From an uncultured Candidatus Poseidoniales archaeon (GTDB lineage: Archaea > Thermoplasmatota > Poseidoniia > Poseidoniales > Poseidoniaceae): a DNA stretch of 53,218 nucleotides. Below are positions 41,365 to 50,153 of the stretch, one piece after another. Where the stretch lies: positions 1 through 53,218 of the forward strand of contig CACEWA010000007.1 of NCBI GenBank assembly GCA_902563095.1. The letters are read 5' to 3'. Each line of letters starts with the position of its first letter. Within the stretch, counting starts at the first letter, position 1. Both the position numbers and the translations under genes were made by a program. The notes under the pieces were generated by a model. That model had not been told where the DNA came from. It worked only from the letters and a program-made list of their open reading frames with translations, and made no database searches.

Positions 41365-42438
41365 TCACAAATCTGGCTTTTCTGGCATTTCGATCACCGA
41401 TTGCGAACTGCTAGCAGGCGGTCCTGACGGTGGACCTGACGGCGGACCTGTTGGTGGCCCCGCAGGTGGAGTAGGTGGCCCCGCTGGTGGAGTAGGTGGA
41501 CCTGCAGGTGGAGTAGGCGGTTCAGCCGGAGGCGTTGGTGGCCCTGATGGAGGACCCGCTGGAGGACCAGCAGGTGGAGTAGGTGGGCCAGCCGGAGGCG
41601 TTGGTGGTCCTGATGGAGGGCCCGCTGGAGGACCAGCAGGTGGAGTAGGTGGGCTGGACGGAGGAGTTGGCGGGCCTGCAGGAGGCGTTGGTGGACCCGT
41701 AGGGGGAGTAGGTGGACCCGTAGGTGGAGTAGGTGGACCTGCGGGCGGGGTAGGGGGCGCCTCTCTAACCGAATCTGAACTTGCAGTGTGAGCCAACAAG
41801 GGGTCCTCTGTTCTAGATGGTTGAGAAAGAGGTGCTTCTCGAACTGGATTTGGATTAAGGATAGGTGCCTCTCTCGCTCCACTACCCGAAGTTGAGGTTA
41901 AACCGGTTGATGGCTTGTCTAAATCAGTCTTGATTAGAGTATCTCCACCTTCAGAATTTTCTGCAGAATAAGACGTCATGACTACCTTTGAGGGGTCAAT
42001 CATTTCACGTTCTTTCACGTTTCCGAAATCACCCAAGTTTTGATCAAACGCACCTGAAAATAGTGATGAACCAATATTGCTTGATAGTTTGCGCCCTTGT
42101 GTAACACTGTATTCGTAATCGTAAGCATACGGTCCCATTTTGATTTCATCGGAGGAGCCTTTCAGAACGAAAGTCCATTCGCCAGAATCCAAAGGAAATT
42201 CGAAAGTCCAATCTCTCTGAATTCCAGGGCCTAGGCTGGTTACTCCTTCTTGAGACAGGTGCTTTGCACCAGTGTTAGTAATCACGGAGACATCTAAGCC
42301 ACCCATGGGTACAGGCGCTTCATTTGTTATGGAAATGGTTGCAATGATGACATCTTCGTCATCGTCATTGATGTCCATTTTGATATCGATAACTTCGGCT
42401 TGCAAAGAGCCACTACTACCAGATGTTGAGACACTCAT
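41365..42438 (-). CDS. Acidic protein with proline-rich tandem repeats
   Basis: A 357-residue protein without signal peptide. The first 110 residues form a beta-rich domain (VIIATISITNEAPVPMGGLD, RDWTFEFPLDSGEWTFVLKG) resembling an immunoglobulin- or CARDB-like sandwich. A linker follows in which REAP recurs (GAREAPIL, PVREAPLS, SVREAPPT). About 110 residues then repeat PPTPPAGP / PPAGPPSGP. The C-terminus is short (SQSVIEMPEKPDL). Such tails can be flexible spacers or bind SH3/WW-like partners, of which none is known here. ATG 42438 follows GGTGAG. It lies 9 bases upstream of the small protein gene, so it may belong to the same operon. Function unknown. Confidence 0.7.
   Translation of the reverse strand: MSVSTSGSSGSLQAEVIDIKMDINDDDEDVIIATISITNEAPVPMGGLDVSVITNTGAKHLSQEGVTSLGPGIQRDWTFEFPLDSGEWTFVLKGSSDEIKMGPYAYDYEYSVTQGRKLSSNIGSSLFSGAFDQNLGDFGNVKEREMIDPSKVVMTSYSAENSEGGDTLIKTDLDKPSTGLTSTSGSGAREAPILNPNPVREAPLSQPSRTEDPLLAHTASSDSVREAPPTPPAGPPTPPTGPPTPPTGPPTPPAGPPTPPSSPPTPPAGPPAGPPSGPPTPPAGPPTPPAGPPAGPPSGPPTPPAEPPTPPAGPPTPPAGPPTPPAGPPTGPPSGPPSGPPASSSQSVIEMPEKPDL
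41427..41757 (-). repeat. GPPTPPA-type coding repeat tract
   Basis: About 330 bases of imperfect tandem units encoding PPTPPAGP and PPAGPPSGP. On the plus strand the same DNA reads GGA GTA GGT GGx, which stays open and would give a Gly-Gly-Val-Gly repeat. That antisense frame has no start context of its own. Codon variants differ between units, so the tract is not fresh slippage. Confidence 0.85.
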
Positions 42439-42497
42439 CCCGCTCACCAATCAACCCACTATCGCAACCATACTTGAATACAACCGTGCACAGGTAC

Positions 42498-43052
42498 CTA
42501 TCTTAGTCCACCACGCGTCTCAATGGGCAATGACCAATCTACCGCTGCCATAGTATTGTTGGCCAGATCAATCGGGCTTCTCTTTCCTTCATGTTTCCAA
42601 GTCTTGAACACATCCCAAAGACCTAGCAAAACACCCAAGAATGGAATGACGTACTTGACTTTGTATCCAGCTCGTCTGCTCCAACTTTCAACGTCGAGTA
42701 AACTTCCATCATTTTTCACAACCGCAATTCTCATTGCGCGTTGACCTAAGCTTCGACCATAACCTCGTCCTGTATATTTGAAATAGAGCCAGTAAAAAGT
42801 AAGGTGAATAATCCACGTGCCAATTACGTAGAGCGCCTGAGAGGTTAGCAACAAGTCAACTGCCATCAGGTAGTTGTAGAATGTCTTACCAGTAGCTACA
42901 GCAATAATCAGTGTTATCAGAAACGCGTCAAGGGCAAGAGCAACCACTCTTTTCCAAATTGGAGCAATTAACATCCCCTCTGGGATAGTCGCAGAAATGG
43001 CTGCCTGAGCCATTGTTCCTGGAGTGTGGACACTAACCGGCGAGTCGGCCAT
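42498..43052 (-). CDS. RDD family membrane protein
   Basis: A 184-residue membrane protein. The family name motif is visible in the first helix (IWKRVVALALDAFLITLIIA, with Arg and Asp). A second helix pair follows around ALYVIGTWIIHLTFYWLYF, then the GRSLGQRAMRIAVVKNDG block and the helix VIPFLGVLLGLWDVF. The function of RDD proteins is mostly unknown; some are linked to transport. It has a 35-residue cytoplasmic N-terminus. No Shine-Dalgarno is visible before ATG 43052, so it may be leaderless. It stands between the helicase gene (37 bases upstream of its start) and the proline-rich protein on the same strand. Confidence 0.85.
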   Translation of the reverse strand: MADSPVSVHTPGTMAQAAISATIPEGMLIAPIWKRVVALALDAFLITLIIAVATGKTFYNYLMAVDLLLTSQALYVIGTWIIHLTFYWLYFKYTGRGYGRSLGQRAMRIAVVKNDGSLLDVESWSRRAGYKVKYVIPFLGVLLGLWDVFKTWKHEGKRSPIDLANNTMAAVDWSLPIETRGGLR

Positions 43053-43089
43053 GTGCAGGGCTCGGGCCTTTACTTTGAAAGTCTGGCCC

Positions 43090-45045
43090 TCAAGAGTTTA
43101 CCACATGCCACGCCATCAAATTAGATTCAGAAACCCAATCAAGCCAACTTGCCCATGTCGGGTCGTTTCTCAAAGTCCTATCATCGCCTACCACAATTAG
43201 TCCTCGCTTGGCTCTGGTTAAAGCCACGTTTAACCTTCTAAAATCAGAGAGGAAACCAACTGTTCCGTTTTCATTCGCTCTTACTGTTGATAGCACTATG
43301 ACTTCCTTTTCACGGCCTTGATATCCGTCCACCGATTTGATTTCTAAGCCATCGATTTCATCATTAGTCATACTTCGAATTAGCCTAACTTGGCCTGCAT
43401 AAGGTGAGATCACCCCGATATCTTCAGGTTGTATATCTCCGGGAACTAACAGGTCATTCACGATTTTAATTACAATTGCAGCCTCATCCATATTTGAGCG
43501 AGATGAACCAGATTCTTCTTCAATTTCCGAACCATGTACTGGAACGAATGTGACCGGCTTATCCCAATCAGGCCACAAGAATCCTGCTGCAGGAGGCCTC
43601 TCTGCAGATGAGCATCCATCTTCTAATCTATTTTCATAAAACCGTGCTGAAGGGAATTCTCGTATTGTAGGGTGCATTCTGTATTGCGTAGTCAGCATAT
43701 GCGCCGGAATCCCATTTGATAGCAACCTTTCGAATAGTGGGATGTTAAGCCCATTTTCTTCAGCTCTACGAGATGTAACAGTTGGTGGTAATTGCCTGTG
43801 GTCTCCCACTAGGATTAGTTGCCTAGCACCTTTGACTATCGGTACTAGTGCGGAAGGTTCTGTTGCTTGAGTAGCCTCATCGATTAACACAATTGAGAAT
43901 TTTCTTTTGGCAATAGTGAAGTGACCAGCACCAATATTTGTCGAACATAGAACTTCAGCACTCGAAAGAACATCATCCGTAATCCGTTGTTCAAGTTCAC
44001 GAATTTCCCGATAATTCTTGCTGATATCCTTGTGAGCCATGCCTCTATCTTTGCCTTTCAAATCATGTAACTTTGAACGGATACCTTCAGTTTCTTCTCG
44101 AATGAAATCGATCTCGTCCTGTTTTGGATGACTTGACACTTTAGCATCTAGGGTTGCTTCACGAAGACTCTCTCTGACCTTTACAGGGCGTCCAAATCTA
44201 ATCGCCTTAACTCCCAATTCAAGTAATCCTTCCAGAAGGTTGTCTACTGCTACATTTGATTCCGCACACGCAAGAATTGGCCCCCTCCCTATATCGATTA
44301 ATGCTCTTAGCAAATGTACCGCAGTGTGAGTTTTCCCCGTTCCTGGCGGGCCTTGAATCATGGTTAGACGCTGCTTGACTGCTGTTTCAATCGCCTCTTT
44401 CTGGCTATCATCCAAAGTCATCCCTGTAAGGTTCAATGGCCGAATTTTTTGCCCATGGATTTCAGGTGGCCTTTGGGCTGAACTTACTAGGTCATGAGGC
44501 TGACATAACAATAGGTCACGAAGAGTAGTACCTCCATCTCCTTCGGTTGAATGGAAGGAAATCAAAGCGTCATGCATTCTATCATGCGCAACTCGATTTG
44601 CTCCCTTGTCTAGGCGCCAGCCACCTTTGCGCAAATCGCTAGGTTTGTCTTTAGCAACAATTCTAATTCTGGAATTATTTCTATCCAATACAACCCCTTC
44701 GATAACTTTCTCGCCCCACGGTCTTGCTCTGGAAATTATGACCATATCACCATGTCCAAATCTGTGAAACGGAAGAGGCCCTCCTCCTCTAGCTTCGAAA
44801 ACTAGAATCGGGTCGCCAAAGAATCTTCCAGATGTTCTACCCACTAAATCGAATAAGGCAAGACCGGCGCTCAACATTTTTTGTTTTGACCAATTCTTCC
44901 ATCTTTCTTGGACCTGACTCAACTCATCTTCTAACTCTATACCGATGAGATTTGTAAAGCACTCAAAATGGTCCTGAGATTTTCGCCATTTGGCTTCATG
45001 AGCCACATTCGAAGTTTTGCTGCCACTGGGCCGAGTGTTCATTCT
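43090..45045 (-). CDS. Superfamily 1 helicase, UPF1/IGHMBP2-like
   Basis: A 651-residue ATP-dependent RNA/DNA helicase. An N-terminal beta-barrel-like region (VVLDRNNSRIRIVAKD) is followed by the Q-motif (LDDSQKEAIE), Walker A MIQGPPGTGKTHTAVH, IVLIDEATQATEPSALV (Walker B as DEAT), LVGDHRQLPPTV, LTTQYRMHPTIREFPS, SVDGYQGREKEVIVLSTVR and FLSDFRRLNVALTRAKRG. This order is that of the UPF1-like branch, where IGHMBP2/SMBP2 is the closest described architecture; archaeal members are of unknown function. The start at 45045 (MNTRPSGSKTS) has GGGGAGGAG upstream; other Met codons further upstream lack one. A plus-strand gene starts about 120 bases away, so promoters are divergent. Confidence 0.88.
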   Translation of the reverse strand, partial: RMNTRPSGSKTSNVAHEAKWRKSQDHFECFTNLIGIELEDELSQVQERWKNWSKQKMLSAGLALFDLVGRTSGRFFGDPILVFEARGGGPLPFHRFGHGDMVIISRARPWGEKVIEGVVLDRNNSRIRIVAKDKPSDLRKGGWRLDKGANRVAHDRMHDALISFHSTEGDGGTTLRDLLLCQPHDLVSSAQRPPEIHGQKIRPLNLTGMTLDDSQKEAIETAVKQRLTMIQGPPGTGKTHTAVHLLRALIDIGRGPILACAESNVAVDNLLEGLLELGVKAIRFGRPVKVRESLREATLDAKVSSHPKQDEIDFIREETEGIRSKLHDLKGKDRGMAHKDISKNYREIRELEQRITDDVLSSAEVLCSTNIGAGHFTIAKRKFSIVLIDEATQATEPSALVPIVKGARQLILVGDHRQLPPTVTSRRAEENGLNIPLFERLLSNGIPAHMLTTQYRMHPTIREFPSARFYENRLEDGCSSAERPPAAGFLWPDWDKPVTFVPVHGSEIEEESGSSRSNMDEAAIVIKIVNDLLVPGDIQPEDIGVISPYAGQVRLIRSMTNDEIDGLEIKSVDGYQGREKEVIVLSTVRANENGTVGFLSDFRRLNVALTRAKRGLIVVGDDRTLRNDPTWASWLDWVSESNLMAWHVVNS

Positions 45046-45166
45046 TCGCACTCCTCCCCTCTCGGACATAGTAAAACCGTAGTGTCGCTGGTATAGCATC
45101 TTGTCGATGGTCGAGAATAGGTGATGCTTAACAAGGAAATGAGTAACCGAATATATGCTGGTGAGT

Positions 45167-46321
45167 ATGTTCAGGCGCAAATCGACCGCAGAAAAGGAGG
45201 GCAATATTTGCCCATACTGCGAGTTCGTAAACGAGCCAGAATCCGTCACTTGCACTCAATGTTATTACGATTTAAACAAGGCGCCAAGAGACCAAGGAGA
45301 GCCTCTTTCTGCCGAAGTTAGTAATTCGATTTTTGATGAATTGATGGCGGATGACGACGACTCTTGGGAAGAAGGAGAAGCATTGGATGTTGTGTTAACT
45401 TTAGACCAAGATCCACTTGAAGTTGAGCAATACGAAGTAACCGATTTCAGTGCAGAGGAGCCAGAGACTATCGATTTCATGAAATCATCATCTCCTGAAC
45501 TCCACGAAACAGTAAGTCACGAGCCTGTTGAAATTCATGCTGATGATGTTGGAAAGGAAATCAAAGATGTTCCAAAATTAGAGTTCTCTAAGACAGATCC
45601 TTTTGATGAAGTTCCCGAACCAGTGCACCAGGGCAAAGGAACAGTATTCTCTCCGAGTACTCCAAGTAAAGTAGACGACGATTTGTTAGGTCATGTTGGC
45701 GGTACAGAATTGCCATCCTTGCCACCTGATGACTTGTATGAAAACAAGATTGATTTCACTGCAAAGAAGGCACCTGCTCCTACCCCTGCTGTTGTGTTGC
45801 CCAACATGTCAAAGATAGAATCCACTCCTGCACCATCTGTAGAATTGCCAAAGCCGGTATCTGAGCCAATTACTCAACAAGTCAATCTCGAACAGACAAT
45901 AACACCTGTAGAGGCGCCTGTGGAAACTCAACAAGAACCTGTAGTTACAACAGAGCCAGAAAATCAAGAGTCTGTAAAACAGGAAGTCGAATCTGAACCA
46001 GTAGCGATTCCAACGCCTGCAGCACCGTCTAGAATTTGGCCTTGGGCTGAGGCTGAAGCATGGGATGCTCGCCAAGTTCACCGTGAAGTTGTCTCTGCAC
46101 TTGAGTTGGTAAAGAGCGGTAAAAATGATGATGCGGCTTCTATAATCGACACATTAGGCCCTCATTTGACAGATGAAAACATCGATCTGATTTATCACAT
46201 AGGTATGGTTCTAAAGCAATTGGGACGTGTTGAAGAGGTGAAAACAATGCTTGAAAGAGCGAATTCGGCAATGCCTGGTAATGAGCATGTTTCATCAGCG
46301 GTGGCCCATCTCGGAGTTTGA
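45167..46321 (+). CDS. Zinc-ribbon protein with acidic linker and C-terminal helical repeat
   Basis: A 384-residue protein starting MFRRKSTAEKEGNICPYC. The zinc ribbon is CPYC...CTQC (residues about 15-33). A low-complexity, Asp/Glu/Pro-rich linker of about 240 residues follows (LPPDDLYENK, PAPTPAVVLP, PVETQQEPVV). A 90-residue helical C-terminus resembles TPR (ALELVKSGKNDDAASIIDTL, LIYHIGMVLKQLGRVEEVKT). The plan suggests an adaptor that holds a partner by its helices and a second molecule by the ribbon. The partner is unknown. An upstream ATG at 45155 is also possible; neither has an ideal Shine-Dalgarno. The downstream GNAT gene begins 14 bases after its stop. Confidence 0.65.
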   Translation: MFRRKSTAEKEGNICPYCEFVNEPESVTCTQCYYDLNKAPRDQGEPLSAEVSNSIFDELMADDDDSWEEGEALDVVLTLDQDPLEVEQYEVTDFSAEEPETIDFMKSSSPELHETVSHEPVEIHADDVGKEIKDVPKLEFSKTDPFDEVPEPVHQGKGTVFSPSTPSKVDDDLLGHVGGTELPSLPPDDLYENKIDFTAKKAPAPTPAVVLPNMSKIESTPAPSVELPKPVSEPITQQVNLEQTITPVEAPVETQQEPVVTTEPENQESVKQEVESEPVAIPTPAAPSRIWPWAEAEAWDARQVHREVVSALELVKSGKNDDAASIIDTLGPHLTDENIDLIYHIGMVLKQLGRVEEVKTMLERANSAMPGNEHVSSAVAHLGV

Positions 46322-46334
46322 AGGGGGCCTTTTT

Positions 46335-46901
46335 TTGCAAACGCCAGAATTAGCGGTGAATGACAAAGTCGTCTTGCGTCCTATTGCTAGGCGAATTTTA
46401 CCAGAGGTCATGATAGCGTATCTGGAAGACCCTGAGGCTGCTAAAGCCGCTTTACCTTGGTTGAAAGAAGGCGAAGAGGCGCGCAGGCAAATCGCAGATT
46501 TGATGATTGACTTAGAGATGCATAGGAATGGAGATTCGATACACTTCTGGGCGATTCACTCTATGGAAGATAATTCATTTGTCGGCATGATTGGATTTGG
46601 AGACGAACTTCAACTGGCAGCTTCTGCTTACAATCTAGGATACTGGGTTCGTAAGAATTGGAGAAAGAAAGGAATTGCACGCGCATGTGTGGATGCGATT
46701 TTCAAATGGCAATCTCATAGGACTGAACAATCGCTAATCGAAATCACTGTTCATCCTCATAATGAAGCAGGTCTAGCAACTTGTAAATCAATTTGTCAAG
46801 AATGGAACGGGCTAGCTATCGAGGGATTCGTACCAATTGAAATCGATGATCGTACAATCCCACACGTGTTGCACCTGATTCAATTAAATCGTGGTGATTA
46901 G
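46335..46901 (+). CDS. GNAT family N-acetyltransferase (RimJ/RimL-like)
   Basis: A 188-residue acetyltransferase. It opens with VVLRPIARRILPEVMIAYLE as in RimJ/RimL enzymes, then FVGMIGFGDELQ and the acetyl-CoA loop VRKNWRKKGIARACVDAIF (R/QxxGxG/A variant), ending in strands with VPIEIDDRTIPHVLHL. It may acetylate a protein N-terminus or small molecule; substrate cannot be told. The chosen start is TTG at 46335, because AAGGGGG (46321-46327) is correctly spaced; the frame is open further left but there it overlaps the previous gene. The next gene starts at the base after its stop. Confidence 0.82.
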   Translation: MQTPELAVNDKVVLRPIARRILPEVMIAYLEDPEAAKAALPWLKEGEEARRQIADLMIDLEMHRNGDSIHFWAIHSMEDNSFVGMIGFGDELQLAASAYNLGYWVRKNWRKKGIARACVDAIFKWQSHRTEQSLIEITVHPHNEAGLATCKSICQEWNGLAIEGFVPIEIDDRTIPHVLHLIQLNRGD

Positions 46902-47657
46902 ATGAAACCGGTCTGGTTGACCGTTGATACTGACGACATTCGTCATATTCCATCTTCTCAAGGACACCCAACTCGCTCCAAAGGAAAGCCGCATGAAGGT
47001 ACCTCGCAAGAGATGATGGAGTCGATGGCTTACTTCCGGGAATGGTTGGATAAAACCCAAGTCTCTCTGACAATTTTTGTTATTGCAGACCAACTCGACG
47101 ACACAGTGTTCGCAGATTGGTTGCGCGATTTGTTGGATAGCCACCCTCAGGTTACGGTTGGTTGCCATGGCCTGACCCATCGATGCTGGTCGGCATTTCC
47201 TGAGGATTCTGAAGGATTACTCAAGGCCTTGGTTGAGGCCGATGTAAAGTTGCATAACTTTGCTAAAGACGCGTGGCGGCCTTGGTTTAGAGCACCAGCA
47301 GGATACATAGCTCCATGGATGGCGCCAGTTATTGCAAAGGCTGGATTCGAATTGGATAGTAGTGTGAATCCATCTTGGTTAGTAAGAAGAAAGGCAGGCC
47401 CGTGGAAGGATTGGAATGCGGTTGAGAAAGCATTGAAGGATTCAGGATTAATCAGTCGTCCCTGGCTGTGCAGATTTTCTCTACCGACTTGTGGCCCAGC
47501 GCTTTCGATTCCGTTCCTAGCATGGAATGCGCGCAAAGCTTGGTCTAAACTAGGGCCATTCGTTCTAGCAGAAGAGGCAGAACACACAGTTTACTGGCAT
47601 ATTCTTGATCACCGTAGGAAAAATGGACTCTGGAAACCGCCATTAATGATTGAATGA
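46902..47657 (+). CDS. Polysaccharide deacetylase (NodB-like)
   Basis: A 251-residue hydrolase of the carbohydrate esterase 4 type. The metal-binding first Asp pair is in VWLTVDTDDIRHI, the histidines in VTVGCHGLTHRCW (H-x3-H) and the catalytic R-x-P-x-G in WFRAPAGYIAPWM. A last His motif is YWHILDH. It removes N- or O-acetyl groups from polysaccharide or glycolipid-linked sugars. No signal peptide is present, so it probably works on cytoplasmic glycolipid intermediates. It starts directly after the GNAT stop. A stem-loop begins at its stop codon, just before the membrane protein gene. Confidence 0.85.
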   Translation: MKPVWLTVDTDDIRHIPSSQGHPTRSKGKPHEGTSQEMMESMAYFREWLDKTQVSLTIFVIADQLDDTVFADWLRDLLDSHPQVTVGCHGLTHRCWSAFPEDSEGLLKALVEADVKLHNFAKDAWRPWFRAPAGYIAPWMAPVIAKAGFELDSSVNPSWLVRRKAGPWKDWNAVEKALKDSGLISRPWLCRFSLPTCGPALSIPFLAWNARKAWSKLGPFVLAEEAEHTVYWHILDHRRKNGLWKPPLMIE

Positions 47658-47670
47658 GCCCAAAGGGCTC
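47656..47670. other. Perfect stem-loop at the end of the deacetylase gene
   Basis: GAGCCC-AAA-GGGCTC forms a perfect 6-bp stem with 3-base loop, beginning inside the TGA stop codon and ending 16 bases before the TAGGAG of the next gene. It has the same size and triloop form as the loops at 9524 and 22144. Confidence 0.4.
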
Positions 47671-47695
47671 AAATCTTGCTCGACTTAGGAGCGCC

Positions 47696-49150
47696 ATGGA
47701 GAAGAAGTTCTGGCAGAGGCTTCTCTTCATCGGAATTGCATTGCATTTCCTTGCTGCATTGCTGATGCCACTCGGTTTGGATGCTCATGTGCATGCATCA
47801 TATGTCAGTGATGGAATGGATGATGGTGAAGCCCACCTAGAGTGGGGCGAACTAAGAACGGATTCAGCAGAAGGCTCAACTCCAAAAGAGGTGCCTGCTG
47901 ATGACAAATGGTTTGCATGGCACTTGATTTTGGAATTATGGTTTACTGTATTTTCAATATCCGCAACCACTTTGCATATACTTGGATTGGTTGGTGGATT
48001 AGGTTGTTTGGCAACAATATATTTGCTAACACGTGAGTTGTTTTCTGAGGACCAAGCATTACGATTAACTGCATTAGCCTCGATATATCCGCCATTAATT
48101 CGTGCTACAGGAAGAGTGTACCAAGAAGGATTTGTTCTAATGTTAGTCGCAATTTCGACTTATGCGATAATCAAAGCTCTCAGAGATGATAAGAAAATTA
48201 GTACTTGGTGGCTTATACCATTTTCCTTGGCTTTGGTAATTTTATCGTTCAAGGGTATGCCGATGTGGTACGTAATTCCCGCAGCTGCAGCGCTATTCAT
48301 TTCAACCAAGATAGAGATGAACCAGATTCAAATCGCATTAGTTGCAATTATTGTACAATTGTTAGTAATTACTCGGAATGAAATTTCGATTAGTAATGTA
48401 GATATTATTCCGGCTCTACTAACGGCATTCATTGCATACTTTTTGTACATAAAATGCGGCATGCTACTCTCGTGTGTATCAGATAGTGAAGGTACAGTAG
48501 AGTCTGAATATCTAACTAAAGGAAGTAGAATGATTTCGGCATCTCTTGTAGGCTGGATTGCAGCGTTATGGATCACTGAAGCGGTAACATTTGGAACCGA
48601 TTTCTTCGATATTATTCGCTCATTCCGACACAATGGTAGATACTTATCGTTACTACTAGTTCCCATGTGGTATGGGGTGTTGGTCAGAAAAGAAAACAGA
48701 GGGCTACATTTTGATGATGACAAAAAAGGATTGGTTCTAGTCTTAGTTGGTCTATTGATGGCGGTCAATGCATCATTGATTGTATTAGCCGAAGATAGAG
48801 GCACCGACGTCATAGGCGAATATCTCGAGGATGAAATTTCAGATGATGAAGATGTTTTATTCATCGCCAATTCACCATTGTCGATGCATAGATTGTATTC
48901 AATTAAATTTTCAATGGACCCAGATAGTGACAAAGATAGCATGGGCTTTTGGAGAACAAATACATCTGATTGGCGAATTGAATTAACTGAATGTGACTCT
49001 CTTCAGAATGTAAATTGGATTATCAATTATCCATACAATAACGCTACTGGTCCGCCAGGTTGGGTAGAAGTTGAGTTTGAAGGAGCGGATAGAGTTAGTG
49101 AGAATTACCGTTTGTATACATGGGGTGGAGAAAATGAGCGATGTCCTTGA
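47696..49150 (+). CDS. Polytopic membrane protein, possible GT-C glycosyltransferase
   Basis: A 484-residue protein starting MEKKFWQRLLFIGIALHFLA. The first extracellular loop holds GLDAHVHASYVSDGMDDG and EWGELR, at the place where GT-C glycosyltransferases have their catalytic acid. About eight to ten membrane helices follow (VFSISATTLHILGLVGGLG, LMLVAISTYAIIKAL, FSLALVILSFKGMP, VLVLVGLLMAVNASLIVLA), and a soluble C-terminal domain of about 110 residues. The GT-C assignment is by topology and loop pattern only. TAGGAG precedes the ATG at 47696; an in-frame ATG at 47654 overlapping the deacetylase stop is the alternative. Following a polysaccharide deacetylase, a role in lipid-linked glycan transfer is reasonable. 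Confidence 0.55.
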   Translation: MEKKFWQRLLFIGIALHFLAALLMPLGLDAHVHASYVSDGMDDGEAHLEWGELRTDSAEGSTPKEVPADDKWFAWHLILELWFTVFSISATTLHILGLVGGLGCLATIYLLTRELFSEDQALRLTALASIYPPLIRATGRVYQEGFVLMLVAISTYAIIKALRDDKKISTWWLIPFSLALVILSFKGMPMWYVIPAAAALFISTKIEMNQIQIALVAIIVQLLVITRNEISISNVDIIPALLTAFIAYFLYIKCGMLLSCVSDSEGTVESEYLTKGSRMISASLVGWIAALWITEAVTFGTDFFDIIRSFRHNGRYLSLLLVPMWYGVLVRKENRGLHFDDDKKGLVLVLVGLLMAVNASLIVLAEDRGTDVIGEYLEDEISDDEDVLFIANSPLSMHRLYSIKFSMDPDSDKDSMGFWRTNTSDWRIELTECDSLQNVNWIINYPYNNATGPPGWVEVEFEGADRVSENYRLYTWGGENERCP

Positions 49151-50153
49151 AGGAGTAAAAGTACTGGACCTCTCGAGGATTCTTGCGGGTCCATACTGCG
49201 CGCAAATGCTCGCGGATTTGGGGGCCCAAGTCACCAAGGTTGAGGCTCCTTGGGGCGATGATACAAGAGGATGGGGCCCACCATTTCTCGAAGATGGAAC
49301 CGCAGCATATCACCTGTCTTGTAATCGCGGAAAGGAAATTATTTTCCATAATTTAAAGGAGGATAAACAAGCGATTCAAGAGTTGATTTCACAATCAGAT
49401 GTCGTAATTGAAAATTTCCGGCCCGGGCAATTAGAGAGGTTAATCGGGCCAATTCCAAAGGACGTAATTCTCTGTTCAATAACCGGTTTCGGACAGAATG
49501 GCCCTAGGTCACAAGAACCTGGTTACGATTTAGCTCTACAAGCTATGAGTGGCATAATGAGTATCACAGGTGAGGAGGGCGCAGGGCCTGTGAAAGTTGG
49601 CGTTGCATGGATTGATATCATCACTGGATTATATGCTGGAAATGCAATAATGGCAGCATTGTTCAAGCGTGAAAGAACCGGAACCAATTCGCATTTAGAT
49701 ATCTCATTATGGGATTGTGCAATCGCTTCGCTTGCCAATCAAGGACAGAACCAAATCACCAGTGGGCAAGACCCAGGCCTACTTGGTTCAGGCCATCCAA
49801 ATCTCGTTCCATATCAGGCATTCCAAACCAGTGATGGATGGGTGGTAATCGCAGTAGGCTCAGATTCCCAATTTGAAAAGTTGTCACAACTTCTGGATTT
49901 TGAAAATACCTGGCCTACCAACGAATCGAGGGTTAATTCGCGAAAAGAAGTAGTGGATATAGTGCAATCGAAAGTTGTTGGAATGACTAAAGTTCAGGTA
50001 TGTGAATTATTAGAGGGCATTCCTACTTCACCAATAAACAAAATCAGTGAGGCATTAGCTGACGCACAAAGCATTGCTAGAGGAGTAGTTACAGAATGGA
50101 ACGGGCAATCTGTTTTGGCAAGCCCACTACGCTTCATCTCAGAAAGAGAATAA
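49134..50153 (+). CDS. Class III CoA-transferase (CaiB/BaiF family)
   Basis: A 339-residue CoA-transferase starting MSDVLEGVKVLDLSRILAGP. Diagnostic phrases are PYCAQMLADLGAQVTKVEAP, VVIENFRPGQLERL and ITGFGQNGPRSQEPGYD. The catalytic Asp lies in PGYDLALQAMSG, and GVAWIDIITGLYAGNAIMAA, DISLWDCAIASLA and GSGHPNLVPYQAFQTSDGW follow. It moves CoA between carboxylic acids, for instance in carboxylic-acid degradation; donor and acceptor cannot be assigned. GGTGGAG precedes the ATG, which lies within the end of the upstream gene (17 bases overlap). Its 3' end overlaps fen1 by 15 bases. It is shorter than many members (about 380-400 residues), lacking part of the C-terminal small domain. Confidence 0.9.
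   Translation: MSDVLEGVKVLDLSRILAGPYCAQMLADLGAQVTKVEAPWGDDTRGWGPPFLEDGTAAYHLSCNRGKEIIFHNLKEDKQAIQELISQSDVVIENFRPGQLERLIGPIPKDVILCSITGFGQNGPRSQEPGYDLALQAMSGIMSITGEEGAGPVKVGVAWIDIITGLYAGNAIMAALFKRERTGTNSHLDISLWDCAIASLANQGQNQITSGQDPGLLGSGHPNLVPYQAFQTSDGWVVIAVGSDSQFEKLSQLLDFENTWPTNESRVNSRKEVVDIVQSKVVGMTKVQVCELLEGIPTSPINKISEALADAQSIARGVVTEWNGQSVLASPLRFISERE

Noticed and set aside
41111-41791. Plus-strand open frame giving a Gly-Gly-Val-Gly repeat
   Set aside because: It is the antisense image of the proline-rich repeat gene, with no proper ribosome site and no independent features.
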